Of a DNA stretch of 64,000 bases, positions 44,992 to 53,570 are shown piece by piece. The notes under the pieces were generated by a model. It was not told where the DNA came from. It saw only the letters and a list, made by a program, of their open reading frames with translations, and did no database searches. Origin of the DNA: Burkholderia sp. GAS332 (GTDB lineage Bacteria; Pseudomonadota; Gammaproteobacteria; Burkholderiales; Burkholderiaceae); assembly GCA_900142905.1 (NCBI GenBank), contig FSRV01000003.1, positions 1 to 64,000 on the forward strand, written 5' to 3'. The translations under genes were made by a program, and so were the position numbers. Position 1 is the first letter of the stretch. Every line of letters begins with the position of its first letter.

Positions 44992-47124
44992 TCGACTCCT
45001 TCGCGAAGTGTCGAGTAGCCCGGCGGAACTTCCCCGCCAGGCCCTCACAGATCCGTACGTGAACCTCTCGGTTCATACGGCTCTTGTCATCCAGCCGATG
45101 GCAATACCCCCTGCTTCCAGTGGTACAGCAGCTCCGGTGCGCGCTCCGCCAACTGCCGGAGCCAGGTCCGAGCCTTGGCACGACTCCGTTTGAATCGGCG
45201 GTACTTGCGCACCGCCCATCTCACCAGAATGTCGTTGAGGTGGCCGATCACACGTTTGAACACGCTCATATAGAACGCCGCGTAGTAGTTCCACCATCCT
45301 CGCAAGGTCGGATTGGTCCGCTCGGCAATGTCTTCGATTCCAGCATCCGTCCAGCGACCGATGTTCCACTCCCGCATTTTCTCGCGGATGCGTTTCACCG
45401 CCTTGCCGCTTAGGGCAGGACTGAAGCTGTTGAAGTATATGCCGCGCTTGCTTTTGGCCAGCCGTCCACGGAAGGTATATCCGAGAAAGTCGAAGCTCGT
45501 GTGCGGATAGTCATTCTTGCGATTCCCATCCCGACAGTACACGATCCTCGTCTTCTCCGGATGCAATTCCAGACCACAGGCCTTCAGACGCGCACCGATA
45601 GCCTCCTGCAACCGTCTGGCTTCGGCTTCGCTTTTACAGTGGACCAATCCATCATCCGCATACCGCACGAACGACGTGTCCGGAAAGTGCCTCGCCATCC
45701 AGGTATCAAAGGCATAATGCATATAGAGATTGAACAGTACCGGGCTGACGACACCGCCCTGCGGGGTGCCCTGCGTCCGCGACACCATTTCCTGTCCCCT
45801 CATCATCGGCGCCTTCAGCCAGCGTTCCACGTACAGCTCCACCCATGTGCAGCGGGCATGTTGCCGCACCGCTTTCATCATGAGTTCGTGATCAACATGG
45901 TCAAACGCACCTTTGATGTCAAATTCCAGTACCCAGTCGTATTTCCAGCATCGACCCCGAACAGCAGCAATCGCGTCCAGCGCCGACCTGGAAGGACGGT
46001 AAGCATAGGAATCAGGATGGAAACAGGGCTCTACCTGCGCTTCAAGATGATTGCGTGCAACCGCCTGGGCAACGCGGTCCGCCACCGTGGGAATCCCCAA
46101 TAACCGCTTGCGGTTCCTGTCGTTGCCCTTCGGAATTTCCACGCCGCGCACCGGCGGGGGGAAGTAGCTCCCTGAAGACATCCGGTTCCACAGCTTGTAC
46201 AGATTGCGTCCAAGCCGCTGTTCAAATGCCTCGATGGTCTGCCCATCCACACCATGCGCGCCATGGTTCGCTTTCACCTGAAGCCATGCTGCCCACACTG
46301 ACTGCTTCGTTATTGCAAACGGCCTCGCTCGACTCATCGGCTCATCCCATTGTCTGGTTGGCCCACAGGTCTTGCCGGATGACGCATTCCCTTCGCTCCA
46401 CCCCCATTACGAGGCTTCATCGCTACTACGAAATGCTCCGCCCCTGTACCCCGCATCGGTACTCTCGCTTTCTTCGAGTCCTTCAAATCAAGCTTCTCCC
46501 TTCGCATCGTGATGACAGGTTCCTATGTTCCATTCGATCGCCTGGAGTAACGTCACGCCGTCTATATGCCGGTCGCCACCAAGCCAGTCATCAGGCTTCC
46601 GCTTGGTTCTTCCCAGGGTGCAGCGTGAACCCTGGTTTTGACGACGAGTGGAAAAAGCTATCGACACCTCATCGACGGTTCGCTTGCGCTCGTCTCGTTA
46701 TTCCCTACCTGACGCATTCCCTGCGCCTTTTCCTTCAACGCTCACCACCACGCCTCTTAAACGCAGCAGCTTGAAGTGGTTTGATGCCTTCTCCTGAAAG
46801 ACGACATCGAGGGGCCCACCCTCATCGATCAAACAGTTTTCATAGCACACACGCTGCGGCTTTTTTTAAAATATCTCGCTCCATCTTCAGGCGAGCCACT
46901 TCCGCACGCAACCGCGCCAGCTCCATCTGTTCCGGGCTCACAGGCTTCGTGCCTGCTCCGGCCAGCCTGCCTTCCCGGTCAGCCTTTACCCAGTTGTACA
47001 GCGTCTGCTCCACCACACCCAGTGTCGCCGCCACCGCCGCCATGCTTTGCCCGGCCTTGACCAGTCGCACCGCTTCCAGTTTGAACTCGAGCGTGTACTG
47101 CGCCCGCTTTGCCTTGCCCGTCAT
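44992..47124 (-). CDS. IS3-family OrfA, last codons separated by a group II intron
   Basis: Exon 1 (47124-46851) encodes MTGKAKRAQYTLEFKLEAVR, a helix-turn-helix (VAATLGVVEQTLYNWVKADR) and a leucine-zipper-like tail ending ERDILKKAAA. Exon 2 (45009 down to 44992) adds YFAKESM-type residues and the stop TGA, the usual IS3 OrfA ending, if splicing occurs at 46850/45010. Unspliced the frame ends ...KAAACVL. A run of seven A (TTTAAAAAAAGCC) near 46860-46870 is the expected -1 slip site. Confidence 0.8.
45010..46850 (-). mobile_element. group II intron 3 (in IS3)
   Basis: On the minus strand it starts GTGTGCTATG (46850) and ends ...GGGCTACTCGAC (45010), 1841 bp. Domain V (AGAGCCGTATGA ... TCACGTACGGATCT) at about 45040-45080 is followed by domain VI (GGCGGGGAAGTTCCGCC). 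The join GCAGCGT|ACTTCGCG gives AAAYFAKESM, the conserved IS3 OrfA terminus, which fixes both splice sites. Confidence 0.87.
45087..46337 (-). CDS. ltrA: group II intron reverse transcriptase/maturase (intron 3)
   Basis: 416 aa. Motifs: GAHGVDGQTIEAFEQRLGRN, RLLGIPTVADRVAQAVARNH, SYAYRPSRSALDAI, EFDIKGAFDHVDHELMM, GTPQGGVVSPVLFNLYMHYA and catalytic FVRYADDGLVHCKS. The maturase part has TNPTLRGWWNYYAAFYMSVF and a basic C-terminus. No endonuclease domain. It belongs to a different lineage from introns 1 and 2. The frame is intact. Confidence 0.92.
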   Translation of the reverse strand: MSRARPFAITKQSVWAAWLQVKANHGAHGVDGQTIEAFEQRLGRNLYKLWNRMSSGSYFPPPVRGVEIPKGNDRNRKRLLGIPTVADRVAQAVARNHLEAQVEPCFHPDSYAYRPSRSALDAIAAVRGRCWKYDWVLEFDIKGAFDHVDHELMMKAVRQHARCTWVELYVERWLKAPMMRGQEMVSRTQGTPQGGVVSPVLFNLYMHYAFDTWMARHFPDTSFVRYADDGLVHCKSEAEARRLQEAIGARLKACGLELHPEKTRIVYCRDGNRKNDYPHTSFDFLGYTFRGRLAKSKRGIYFNSFSPALSGKAVKRIREKMREWNIGRWTDAGIEDIAERTNPTLRGWWNYYAAFYMSVFKRVIGHLNDILVRWAVRKYRRFKRSRAKARTWLRQLAERAPELLYHWKQGVLPSAG

Positions 47125-47932
47125 CGTTTCTTCTCCTTGCTTGAGTTTACCTGCTCAGCAAGGGATTCGTTTTACGGGGGCAAGCTCAGACCAGACTGCG
47201 GGCAGTCGCCGATCGTGGCTACTATAGTGGGCCTCAGATCAAGGAGTGCGCGGACGCCGGGATTGCAGTCATGCTGCCGAAGCCCACGACATCAAGCGCG
47301 AAATGCCATGGCCGATTCGACAGGGCAGACTTCATCTACATTGCGCGGGACGACGAGTACCAATGTCCAGCCGGCGAACGGGCAATCTACCGCTTCACCC
47401 GGGAGGAACACGGTATGCAATTGCGCCGCTACTGGAGCAGTGCCTGTCCTCAGTGCACCATGAAATCACAATGCACGCCGAGCACAGAACGCCGAATGAC
47501 CCGATGGGAGCACGAGTCGCTACTAGAGGGAGTCCAACGTCGACTCGACAAAACGCCGGATGCAATGACGATACGCAGACGCACGGTCGAACATGTCTTC
47601 GGGACGTTCAAGCACTGGATGGGCTATACGCACTTCCTGACGCGCAGGTTGCCCAACGTGGGGACCGAGATGAGTCTGAACGTACTCGCCTACAACCTCA
47701 TGAGAGTACTGAGAATCCTCGGGTTCAAGAAGACAATGAAGGCGATGCGGCTGGCGGGTGCATGAGCACCCATTGACCTTAAAAACAAGCTCACAATCGC
47801 CACTTAAAGAGCGTTAGAGCCCTTCAGCGGTTCGTCATTGCCGAATAAACTGTCACCACGCAAACCGCTCAAACGTGCTGAGCGAGGCCGGAGCCGCGTG
47901 CATTGGAAATCTCTTGGCGTTTCCACACAGCC

Positions 47933-48130
47933 TGGGTCGAACTGGGCCGTTCAACGTCACTTTGCCGGGCATTTCCGAGTTCAGGGGGTGGAATGACAGG
48001 CGCAAGGCCCGTCACATACGGGTTGCCACCCTTGCTGTACCAAATCTGTAGCACACAAAACTCCCCCCTTGGGGCATCAGCCGACTGCTACGCAGTCCCC
48101 GGCTCGCGCGCTCGTCCGACGACAATCGGC
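47933..48130. repeat. long interspersed repeat, copy A
   Basis: Begins at the IS1182 target duplicate and runs through TTCAGGGGGTGGAATGACAG, GCGCAAGGCCCGTCA, AAATCTGTAGCACACAAAAC to the CAGCCGACTGCTACGCAGTC segment. Shared with copies B and C. The IS1182 insertion sits at its left edge. The unshared stretch from here to the gene at 48364 holds nothing recognised. Confidence 0.75.
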
Positions 48131-48363
48131 CATCAAGGGTCATCCGGCTAGCGCAATCAAACAACCGAAGACTTTCGACTAACTGTCATTCAAAGTCCGA
48201 CGACGGGACTGTTGGCCGCCGGAGTTGGTCCAATGCCGGCGCTTCGCTCCGGCCAGGAACGCGTCCGGAGGCGGCCGTCCGACCCGAAATCTGTCGAAGA
48301 TCGTGTATAAATATGGTGACCTTCAAAGCGGCATAAACCGCTAATTCACTTCCTCATAGCACG

Positions 48364-49413
48364 ATGAGCAAAAAGATAGACAATGTTCCGCTCGCGCAGC
48401 GGAGGGCGCTCGCCGCGGAGCTCCTGTTGAAGGGTCAAGGGATTAGCGACGTATCCAGGAAGGCGCGGCTGAGTCTTCCTACCGTGAGAAAATACAAGGA
48501 CCTGGTAGAAAGGGACGGACCTGAAGCCGTTGCGCACCTTCGTATTCACGGGAATGCACCGCGACTGGATGATGCTTCGCAAAGCTGGCTCGTTAGCGCG
48601 ATCAAGCACTCACCTGGACTTCACGGCTATCCAGGGCCGACATGGACCATAAGCCAGTTGCGCGAATTGATCTTTCGGCGTTTGGGAGTGCAGTTTTCAG
48701 CTTCGCATGTTGGGCACATTGTTCGCGGTTATGGCCTCGCATACCGACTCACCTATTCAACTTCAGAAAGGGCATCGTCTGCTACCGCTCAGAATTCGCA
48801 GCGAGACGTCTTTGCCGCGCGCCGAAAGACTGCTGCGAAAATGTTGCTGGATGGGGGCAGTGCCGAGTGCATCTCGAAAGCGCTCAACATCAGTGTGCGC
48901 ACCGTTACAAAATACAGATCAATGATAGTTGCAGACGGAGTCAAGGCTGTCGAACAGCTCAAGTCATCCGGGCGTAAGGCTACACTTGGTCCAGAAGCGC
49001 TTGAGTGGTTACGGGCGACATTGGAGCGCAGCCCCATGGCCCACGGCTATGAAACCGAACTGTGGAGAAACGGGGACGTTCAAAAGCTGATCAAGGAGAA
49101 ATTCGGCGTTTATCATTCCAGTGGGCACGTGAGAACCGTCGTCGGGAAGCTTGGAATGGATCACCGAATGCGATCGCCGAAGCCGCGCACGGAGAAGAAG
49201 CGTCTGACGATCAATGACGAAACGCTGGCATGGGTTGCCGCGACGCTCAAGCAGTCGCCTCGAGTACACGGCATAGAGGCTGATCACTGGACGAATGCGC
49301 ATTTGCGCACCGCGCTTCACCGGCGGGTGGGCGTCGATTATTCGCGTGGATATATCTGGGAAATTGCCACCCGTGCAAGGGTGGCCGACCTGCTTACAAG
49401 ACTCCGTAGCTAA
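48364..49413 (+). CDS. protein of repeated transposase-type winged helices, no nuclease domain
   Basis: 349 aa, start right after CTCATAGCACG. Two helix-turn-helix segments (LAAELLLKGQGISDVSRKAR at about 17-36; AAKMLLDGGSAECISKALNI at about 160) and three copies of a winged-helix unit: about 69-125 (SWLVSAIKHSPGLHG ... WTISQLRELIFRRLGVQFS), 210-262 (EWLRATLERSPMAHG ... DVQKLIKEKFGVYHS), 285-340 (AWVAATLKQSPRVHG ... HLRTALHRRVGVDYS). These units resemble the N-terminal DNA-binding part of IS630-type transposases, yet no DDE domain follows. Probably a DNA-binding protein; whether regulator, domesticated transposase or part of a larger system is unknown. Flanked by repeats A and B. Confidence 0.65.
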   Translation: MSKKIDNVPLAQRRALAAELLLKGQGISDVSRKARLSLPTVRKYKDLVERDGPEAVAHLRIHGNAPRLDDASQSWLVSAIKHSPGLHGYPGPTWTISQLRELIFRRLGVQFSASHVGHIVRGYGLAYRLTYSTSERASSATAQNSQRDVFAARRKTAAKMLLDGGSAECISKALNISVRTVTKYRSMIVADGVKAVEQLKSSGRKATLGPEALEWLRATLERSPMAHGYETELWRNGDVQKLIKEKFGVYHSSGHVRTVVGKLGMDHRMRSPKPRTEKKRLTINDETLAWVAATLKQSPRVHGIEADHWTNAHLRTALHRRVGVDYSRGYIWEIATRARVADLLTRLRS

Positions 49414-49683
49414 TCAGTTCATTCGGTTCCTGGCCGCGTCATCGTGCGCGGCGGCAGCAGCAGCGTGGAGCCGCTGCAACGCATCGCGAACAGCATGCAG
49501 CTCGTTTCTTACGCCGATAGTAGAAACGGCGTCGATCATATCGACGCATGCCGCCATGGCACGAGAACATCCTTCATCGATGACCCGACACGCTTCATAA
49601 CGCTCAGCCGCAGATTTTGACTTGTATCGGCCATAGGCCAGTTTCCTTCGCATGAGTGACGCCGGTTGATCTTGAAGCTTCAT
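49414..49683 (-). CDS. small hypothetical protein
   Basis: Possible 89-aa protein (MKLQDQPASLMRRKLAYGRY ... AHDDAARNRMN), basic N-terminus and an Ala-rich helical C-terminus. It converges on the winged-helix gene with no gap. No strong ribosome site precedes the ATG at 49683; a longer frame reaches 49788. No family recognised; could be non-coding. Confidence 0.4.
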   Translation of the reverse strand: MKLQDQPASLMRRKLAYGRYKSKSAAERYEACRVIDEGCSRAMAACVDMIDAVSTIGVRNELHAVRDALQRLHAAAAAAHDDAARNRMN

Positions 49684-49859
49684 TATGGGCCCGGATTGCA
49701 TAACGAGAATGGATGCGTTGGCGACAGAACGGCTAGGGAAAATGAGAATCGATGCAATCGTGTCAACAAGCTGTAAGCCTGACCACAATCGTCCACCCTG
49801 CTAGCTGTCTGCTTCAGCCCGAACTCCGGCCCGTCGATCTTTTACGAGGGACCGCGGTA

Positions 49860-50050
49860 GTGGGTCGACCTGAGCAGTTCAAAGTCACTTTGCCGGGTCT
49901 TCTCGGGACGGCGATAGTTCAGGGGGGAATGACAGGCGCAACGCCCGTCAGATATGGGTTGCTACCATTGCTGTAGCAAATCTGTAGCACACTAAACTCC
50001 CCCTCTTTGAGCACCACCCGACTGTTTCGCAGTTCATTTGGCGCGGGACA
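49860..50050. repeat. long interspersed repeat, copy B
   Basis: Same order of blocks as copy A, including TGGGTCGA at about 49860, CACTTTGCCGGG, GATAGTTCAGGGGGG, GCCCGTCAGATATGGGTTGC and a doubled CTGTAGCAAAT. Lies between the winged-helix gene with its small neighbour and the XRE relic. Confidence 0.75.
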
Positions 50051-50097
50051 ATATCGCGGCGTACTGTTTCAGTTACGTGTGCACGGAGGAACGACTG

Positions 50098-50564
50098 ATG
50101 AGGGGTAGTCAAACGAACGAGAAAACACCTTGGTTCCCTTCCACGATCAAGCCCGTCCGCAAGGCTTTTATGAGAGTCACTGGTTGATCGGATCGAAGAC
50201 CAGATTGCGGTATTGGGATGGGGAACTATGGCATGCAGATAGGCAAGTCTGCTGCAGCAAACAGGACTGCACATGGCGTGGCCTTGCTCGCCTTGACCGA
50301 AATCATGCCAAAGACGACGTCGCCGACCATAGCGCCAAACGCGGACCGATTCCGCATGAAGTCGTGAGCGCAACCGTGGACGGTGCAACGCCGACTCGAG
50401 CATGGCGGGAGCACCTTGGGCTGAAGCAAGCTGAAGTCGCTGCACGCATGGGCATCAGTCAACCAGCCTACTCGCAGCAGGAAACAAAAAAACGCCCGAG
50501 CGAGTCTTCGCGTGAAAAGATTGGGGCGGCTCTCGGTATCACGGCGGATCAACTGGACTTTTGA
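50098..50564 (+). pseudogene. remnant: W-rich phage-type N-terminus fused out of frame to an XRE helix-turn-helix
   Basis: From 50098, MRGSQTNEKTPWFPSTIKPV RK is one frame; a lost base near 50163 shifts to GFYESHWLIGSKTRLRYWDG and CTWRGLA. The same frame later encodes IPHEVVSATVDGATPTRAWR and EHLGLKQAEVAARMGISQPA, an XRE domain like the C-terminal half of antitoxin-type regulators, ending LGITADQLDF. The first part resembles small Burkholderia proteins of unknown role, the second lacks its usual N-terminus and a toxin partner, so this is probably two fragments joined by deletion. Confidence 0.6.
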
Positions 50565-50587
50565 CCAAACGGGGAACCTCCTATAAC

Positions 50588-50745
50588 AGCGATAGTTCAG
50601 GGGGTGGAATGACAGGCGCAAGGCCCGTCAGATATGGGTTACCACCATTGCTGTAGCAAATCTGTAGCACACAAAACTCGCCTCCAAGAGCACCAGCCGA
50701 CTATTACGCAGTCCCAGTTCGCGCGCGCTCATCGGTCGACAATCG
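50588..50745. repeat. long interspersed repeat, copy C
   Basis: Close to copy A over GATAGTTCAGGGGGTGGAAT, GCGCAAGGCCCGTCAGATAT, the doubled CTGTAGCAAAT unit and CAGTCCCAGTTCGCGCGCGC. It follows the XRE relic within 25 bp and precedes the 17-bp tandem repeat. Confidence 0.75.
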
Positions 50746-50792
50746 TTTAGGGTTGTTCATCGTTTAGGGTTGTTCATCGTTTAGGGTTGTTC
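50742..50792. repeat. three perfect 17-bp tandem repeats
   Basis: ATCGTTTAGGGTTGTTC occurs three times head to tail without mismatch. It lies at the edge of repeat C, next to the IS91 element. Could be replication slippage or an iteron-like binding array. Confidence 0.9.
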
Positions 50793-51133
50793 GATGCCTG
50801 CCATCGTCCACAGGAATGTGAGGGTGCCACCACGCCTTGCTGGCAGGCGTCGAACGAGCCTCGATGGAGGAAACCGCGGAGTGCCCCGATGCGGTCGGAG
50901 TCGTGGCGGCTATGGCGATTGATAGGCCGGGATGCCCGGCAATGTTGATGGATGCGTGAGGAGGCGGGATGCTGGATAGGCGCTGACGCAGTGCTGAAGC
51001 GGTGCAGTGGCGCAATTGTGATGGCGAAGCGGACGTGCGAGAGACTGCGCGAGGCGACAGGCGCAAACGTCCGCTCGTGGGCCGCGTTGCCGCAAAGCCG
51101 ACGGTCGGGTTATACATGCAGGGAGCGTTGCGC
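50793..51133. other. probable terminal region of the IS91-type element
   Basis: No credible gene. A GCCGGG-ATG-CCCGGC hairpin sits near 50926-50941, the kind of structure expected near an IS91 end, but the element boundary was not fixed. Confidence 0.35.
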
Positions 51134-52122
51134 TCATGTCTCACCTCGCCGCATGGGTGGTGCGCGGATGGGCGCAGTGCGTTCCAGTATCTCAATGACG
51201 ATCATCGGCGCACCGCAGTGCCGGCAGACGAAGACCGGAGCGACAGCAACCTGGGGATCGTCTGGCTGGGTGGCGACCTCGGGCACGACGTCCAGCAACT
51301 CACGCACCTTCGCGAGGCTGGCGCGGCGCACCGGGTTGGCCAGCAGGCCGTAGTGACGGATGCGATGGAAGCCGCCGGGCAGCACATGCAGCAGCAAGCG
51401 GCGCATGAACTCGCCGGCTTCTAGCGTCATGATCTTGTAGCGGGTGCGCCCCGTTGCACGGTAGTCCTTCCAGCGGAAGGTCACGCCGCGCTCATCGAAT
51501 GCGACCAGGCGCTGGTTGGAGATCGCGACGCGGTGCGTATAGCGTGAGAGGTACTCGAGCACCGCTTGCGGTCCGGCGAAGGGACGCTTGGCGTAGACCA
51601 CCCACTCGCAGGTGCGCAGCGGCGCAAGCCACCGCGCAAAGGCAGCCGCATTGGCAAGGTCTGTGTAGTCGCCGAAGAACTGCAGCTGGCCGCGTCGGTG
51701 TGCGTCTGCGAGTGCTTCGAGGAAGCGGCGCCGGAACAGGCGCGAGAGCACGCGCACCGGCAGGAAGAAGCCGGGGCGGCAGGCGATCCACCGCTCACCA
51801 TCGGACGACAGGCCGCCACCGGGAACGATGCCGTGCACGTGCGGATGATGCGTGAGCGCCGAGCCCCAGGTGTGCAGCACGAGCGTGGCGCCGATCTGTG
51901 CGCCCAGGTGCCTCGGATCCGCGGCGATCGTACGCAGGGTTTCGGCGGCGATGTCGAACAGGAGTCCGTAGATTACCGCCTTGTTGTACCAGGCGATCGC
52001 ACTGATCGGCGCGGGCAGCGTGAACACTACGTGGTAGTACTCCACGGGCAGCAGGTCGGCCTGGCGCGCCTCGAGCCAGCGGCGGGCGGCACTGGCCTGG
52101 CACTTCATGCAGTGCCGGTTAC

Positions 52123-52154
52123 GGCACGTAACGGAGTGCACTCCGTTACGTGCC
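52123..52154. repeat. 32-bp perfect palindrome at the RIT left end
   Basis: The segment reads identically on both strands: outer arms GGCACGTAACGGAGTG and its complement. It includes the host-derived GGCA and marks the RIT junction. Likely part of the recombinase binding site. Confidence 0.9.
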
Positions 52155-52322
52155 TTATGGGAAGTTCTGCCTAACGCGGAGTTGCAGATCAGGTTCGGCG
52201 CGAATCCGGCTGGCCGTGTCGGTTTGATGTCTGGCAAGTTGCCATTCAACTCCCCATAAAATCGCGGCCTGTCCTTGCTATGGTGGTCTTGCTTTCCCTG
52301 GCAACCATCATAGGAGGATGTG

Positions 52323-53570
52323 ATGCTAGACACATACCTGGTGGCACCCAAAACCTTGAAACGCCTGCGCTCCGGGCCCAGCGGAGCCTTCATTGATGAC
52401 TTTGCTGATGCGCTCGACCGGGACGGATACTCCGCGGCCAGCGCCGTACGTTATCTGCGAGCCGCCGACCATCTGGGCCGCTTCATGCTGGCGCACGGCG
52501 GTACCCTGGCCGATGCGGGTCCACAAACTCCAGAAATCTTCTATCGTCATCTGCCTACCTGCACCTGTCCGGAAGCAAAAGGAGGTAAAGCCAACCACCA
52601 TCTGTATTTCGGTGCCAAGCGCTTTCGCGAATACCTGATTGAGATCGGCGTCTGCCAGGACAACAAGCCCTCGATTGCCGAGATTCGAGAGCCTGAGATC
52701 GTGAGCGGTTTCCGGCGATGGTTGCACACGCACCGAGGCGCGAAAGCGTCAACCATTCGACTCTACTGTCGTGATGCCGCAGTGATGGTGGAGGTGCTTG
52801 GTAGTGACGCGACCCGGTGGGACGCAAAGCACGTGCGCACGTTCCTGTTGAACAGTGCCTGCAACTGTGGCATCGGTACCGCAGAAAAGCTGGTCACCAG
52901 CGCGCGAGCCTTCCTGCGTTATCTCGGTGTTCAGGGTTTATGTCGAGCCGGACTCGATCAAGCGGTTCCGGCGTTGGCGCACTGGCGCCTGGCGACACTG
53001 CCACGGTGTCTGAGCGCTGACGAAGTTGAGCGTCTGATTGCCGCATGCGATGGCAATTCACGCGGACGCCTTCGCGATCGCGCGATTGTCCTGTTGCTGG
53101 TGCGACTCGGGGTTCGCGCTGGTGACCTGGCGAACCTTCGCATGAGCGATATCGAGTGGGAAACCGGGACGCTGCGCGTCTCGGGAAAGGGACGCTATGA
53201 AGTTCGTCTCCCGCTGCCGCAGGATGCTGGTGAGGCACTTCTGCGGTACATCGAGTCGCGACCTCGAGTTGCCTGCAGCGACCACGTCTTTGTTCGAAAC
53301 ATCGCCCCCTTCAAGCCGTTTATCTCAGGCGATTGCATATCGTCGGTAGTGAAGCGTGCACTAAAACGGGCCGGGGTGAGTTCGCCCGCCAAAGGCGCAC
53401 ATCTGCTGCGCCACACAGCGGCGACCGAGATGTTGCGTCATGGGCTTCCCCTCGACCAGATTGGCCAGGTCCTGAGGCATCGCGGCATCGATACCACGGC
53501 CTATTACGCCAAGGTCGACGTCGCGCTGCTCAGGCAAATCGCGCAGCCATGGCCGGAGGTGATGAAATGA
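52323..53570 (+). CDS. ritA: RIT tyrosine recombinase A
   Basis: 415 aa. ATG 52323 has AGGAGG eight bases upstream; a GTG lies one codon before. Long N-terminal core-binding part (FADALDRDGYSAASAVRYLR, AEIREPEIVSGFRRWLHTHR), then the catalytic domain: Arg in RLGVRAGDLANLRMSDIEWE, HxxR box in GAHLLRHTAATEMLRHGLPL, and the Tyr nucleophile in LRHRGIDTTAYYAKVDV. First gene of the trio; its stop overlaps the next start by 4 bp. A truncated relative lies at 30600-31557. Confidence 0.9.
   Translation: MLDTYLVAPKTLKRLRSGPSGAFIDDFADALDRDGYSAASAVRYLRAADHLGRFMLAHGGTLADAGPQTPEIFYRHLPTCTCPEAKGGKANHHLYFGAKRFREYLIEIGVCQDNKPSIAEIREPEIVSGFRRWLHTHRGAKASTIRLYCRDAAVMVEVLGSDATRWDAKHVRTFLLNSACNCGIGTAEKLVTSARAFLRYLGVQGLCRAGLDQAVPALAHWRLATLPRCLSADEVERLIAACDGNSRGRLRDRAIVLLLVRLGVRAGDLANLRMSDIEWETGTLRVSGKGRYEVRLPLPQDAGEALLRYIESRPRVACSDHVFVRNIAPFKPFISGDCISSVVKRALKRAGVSSPAKGAHLLRHTAATEMLRHGLPLDQIGQVLRHRGIDTTAYYAKVDVALLRQIAQPWPEVMK

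Larger units (their letters stand above)
44066..47182 (-). mobile_element. IS3-family element carrying a group II intron
   Basis: Ends TGCCCC-GT...CGAATCCC and its complement (44066 and 47182). Without the intron it is 1276 bp, typical of IS3. It lies inside the IS1182 transposase gene. No clear 3-4 bp target duplication was seen. Confidence 0.82.
43189..47765 (+). pseudogene. IS1182-family transposase, frameshifted and interrupted by IS3
   Basis: Piece 1: MKRFIEGEDRKQVTLLPECL ... DGAMPSTTGR, then a one-base loss near 43358 (GGTCGCCG for GGTCGCCCG), piece 2: VLLKIYIYGYLNRVQSSRRL, LVAIDGSKFKAVNTRDRNFT, ... GRTDL up to 44065. After the IS3 copy the frame resumes at 47183: AQTRLRAVADRGYYSGPQIK (second catalytic Asp), CPQCTMKSQCT, and RRTVEHVFGTFKHWMGYTHF with the catalytic Glu, ending at 47765. 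Left and right pieces join as GAC CTA GCT without a frame change. Confidence 0.87.
43128..47932 (+). mobile_element. IS1182-family element, host of a nested IS3 and intron
   Basis: Ends GGCTGTGTGAAAACGC (43128) and GCGTTTCCACACAGCC (47932), with the 8-bp target duplication TGGGTCGA at 43120-43127 and 47933-47940. Removing the IS3 copy leaves about 1.69 kb, the normal size for the family. It is inert as it stands because the transposase is interrupted and carries a deletion. Confidence 0.9.

Noticed and set aside
21873..46337. The three reverse transcriptases considered as retrons or diversity-generating RTs
   Set aside because: Each has a maturase domain and flanking group II intron domain V/VI and GTG-type 5' ends; no template/variable repeats or msr-msd were seen.
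50098..50564. XRE gene considered as part of a toxin-antitoxin pair
   Set aside because: The reading frame is broken and there is no adjacent toxin-like frame.
47933..50745. Repeats A-C considered as tRNA or attachment-site tRNA ends
   Set aside because: No cloverleaf, no T-arm sequence and no CCA end could be drawn.
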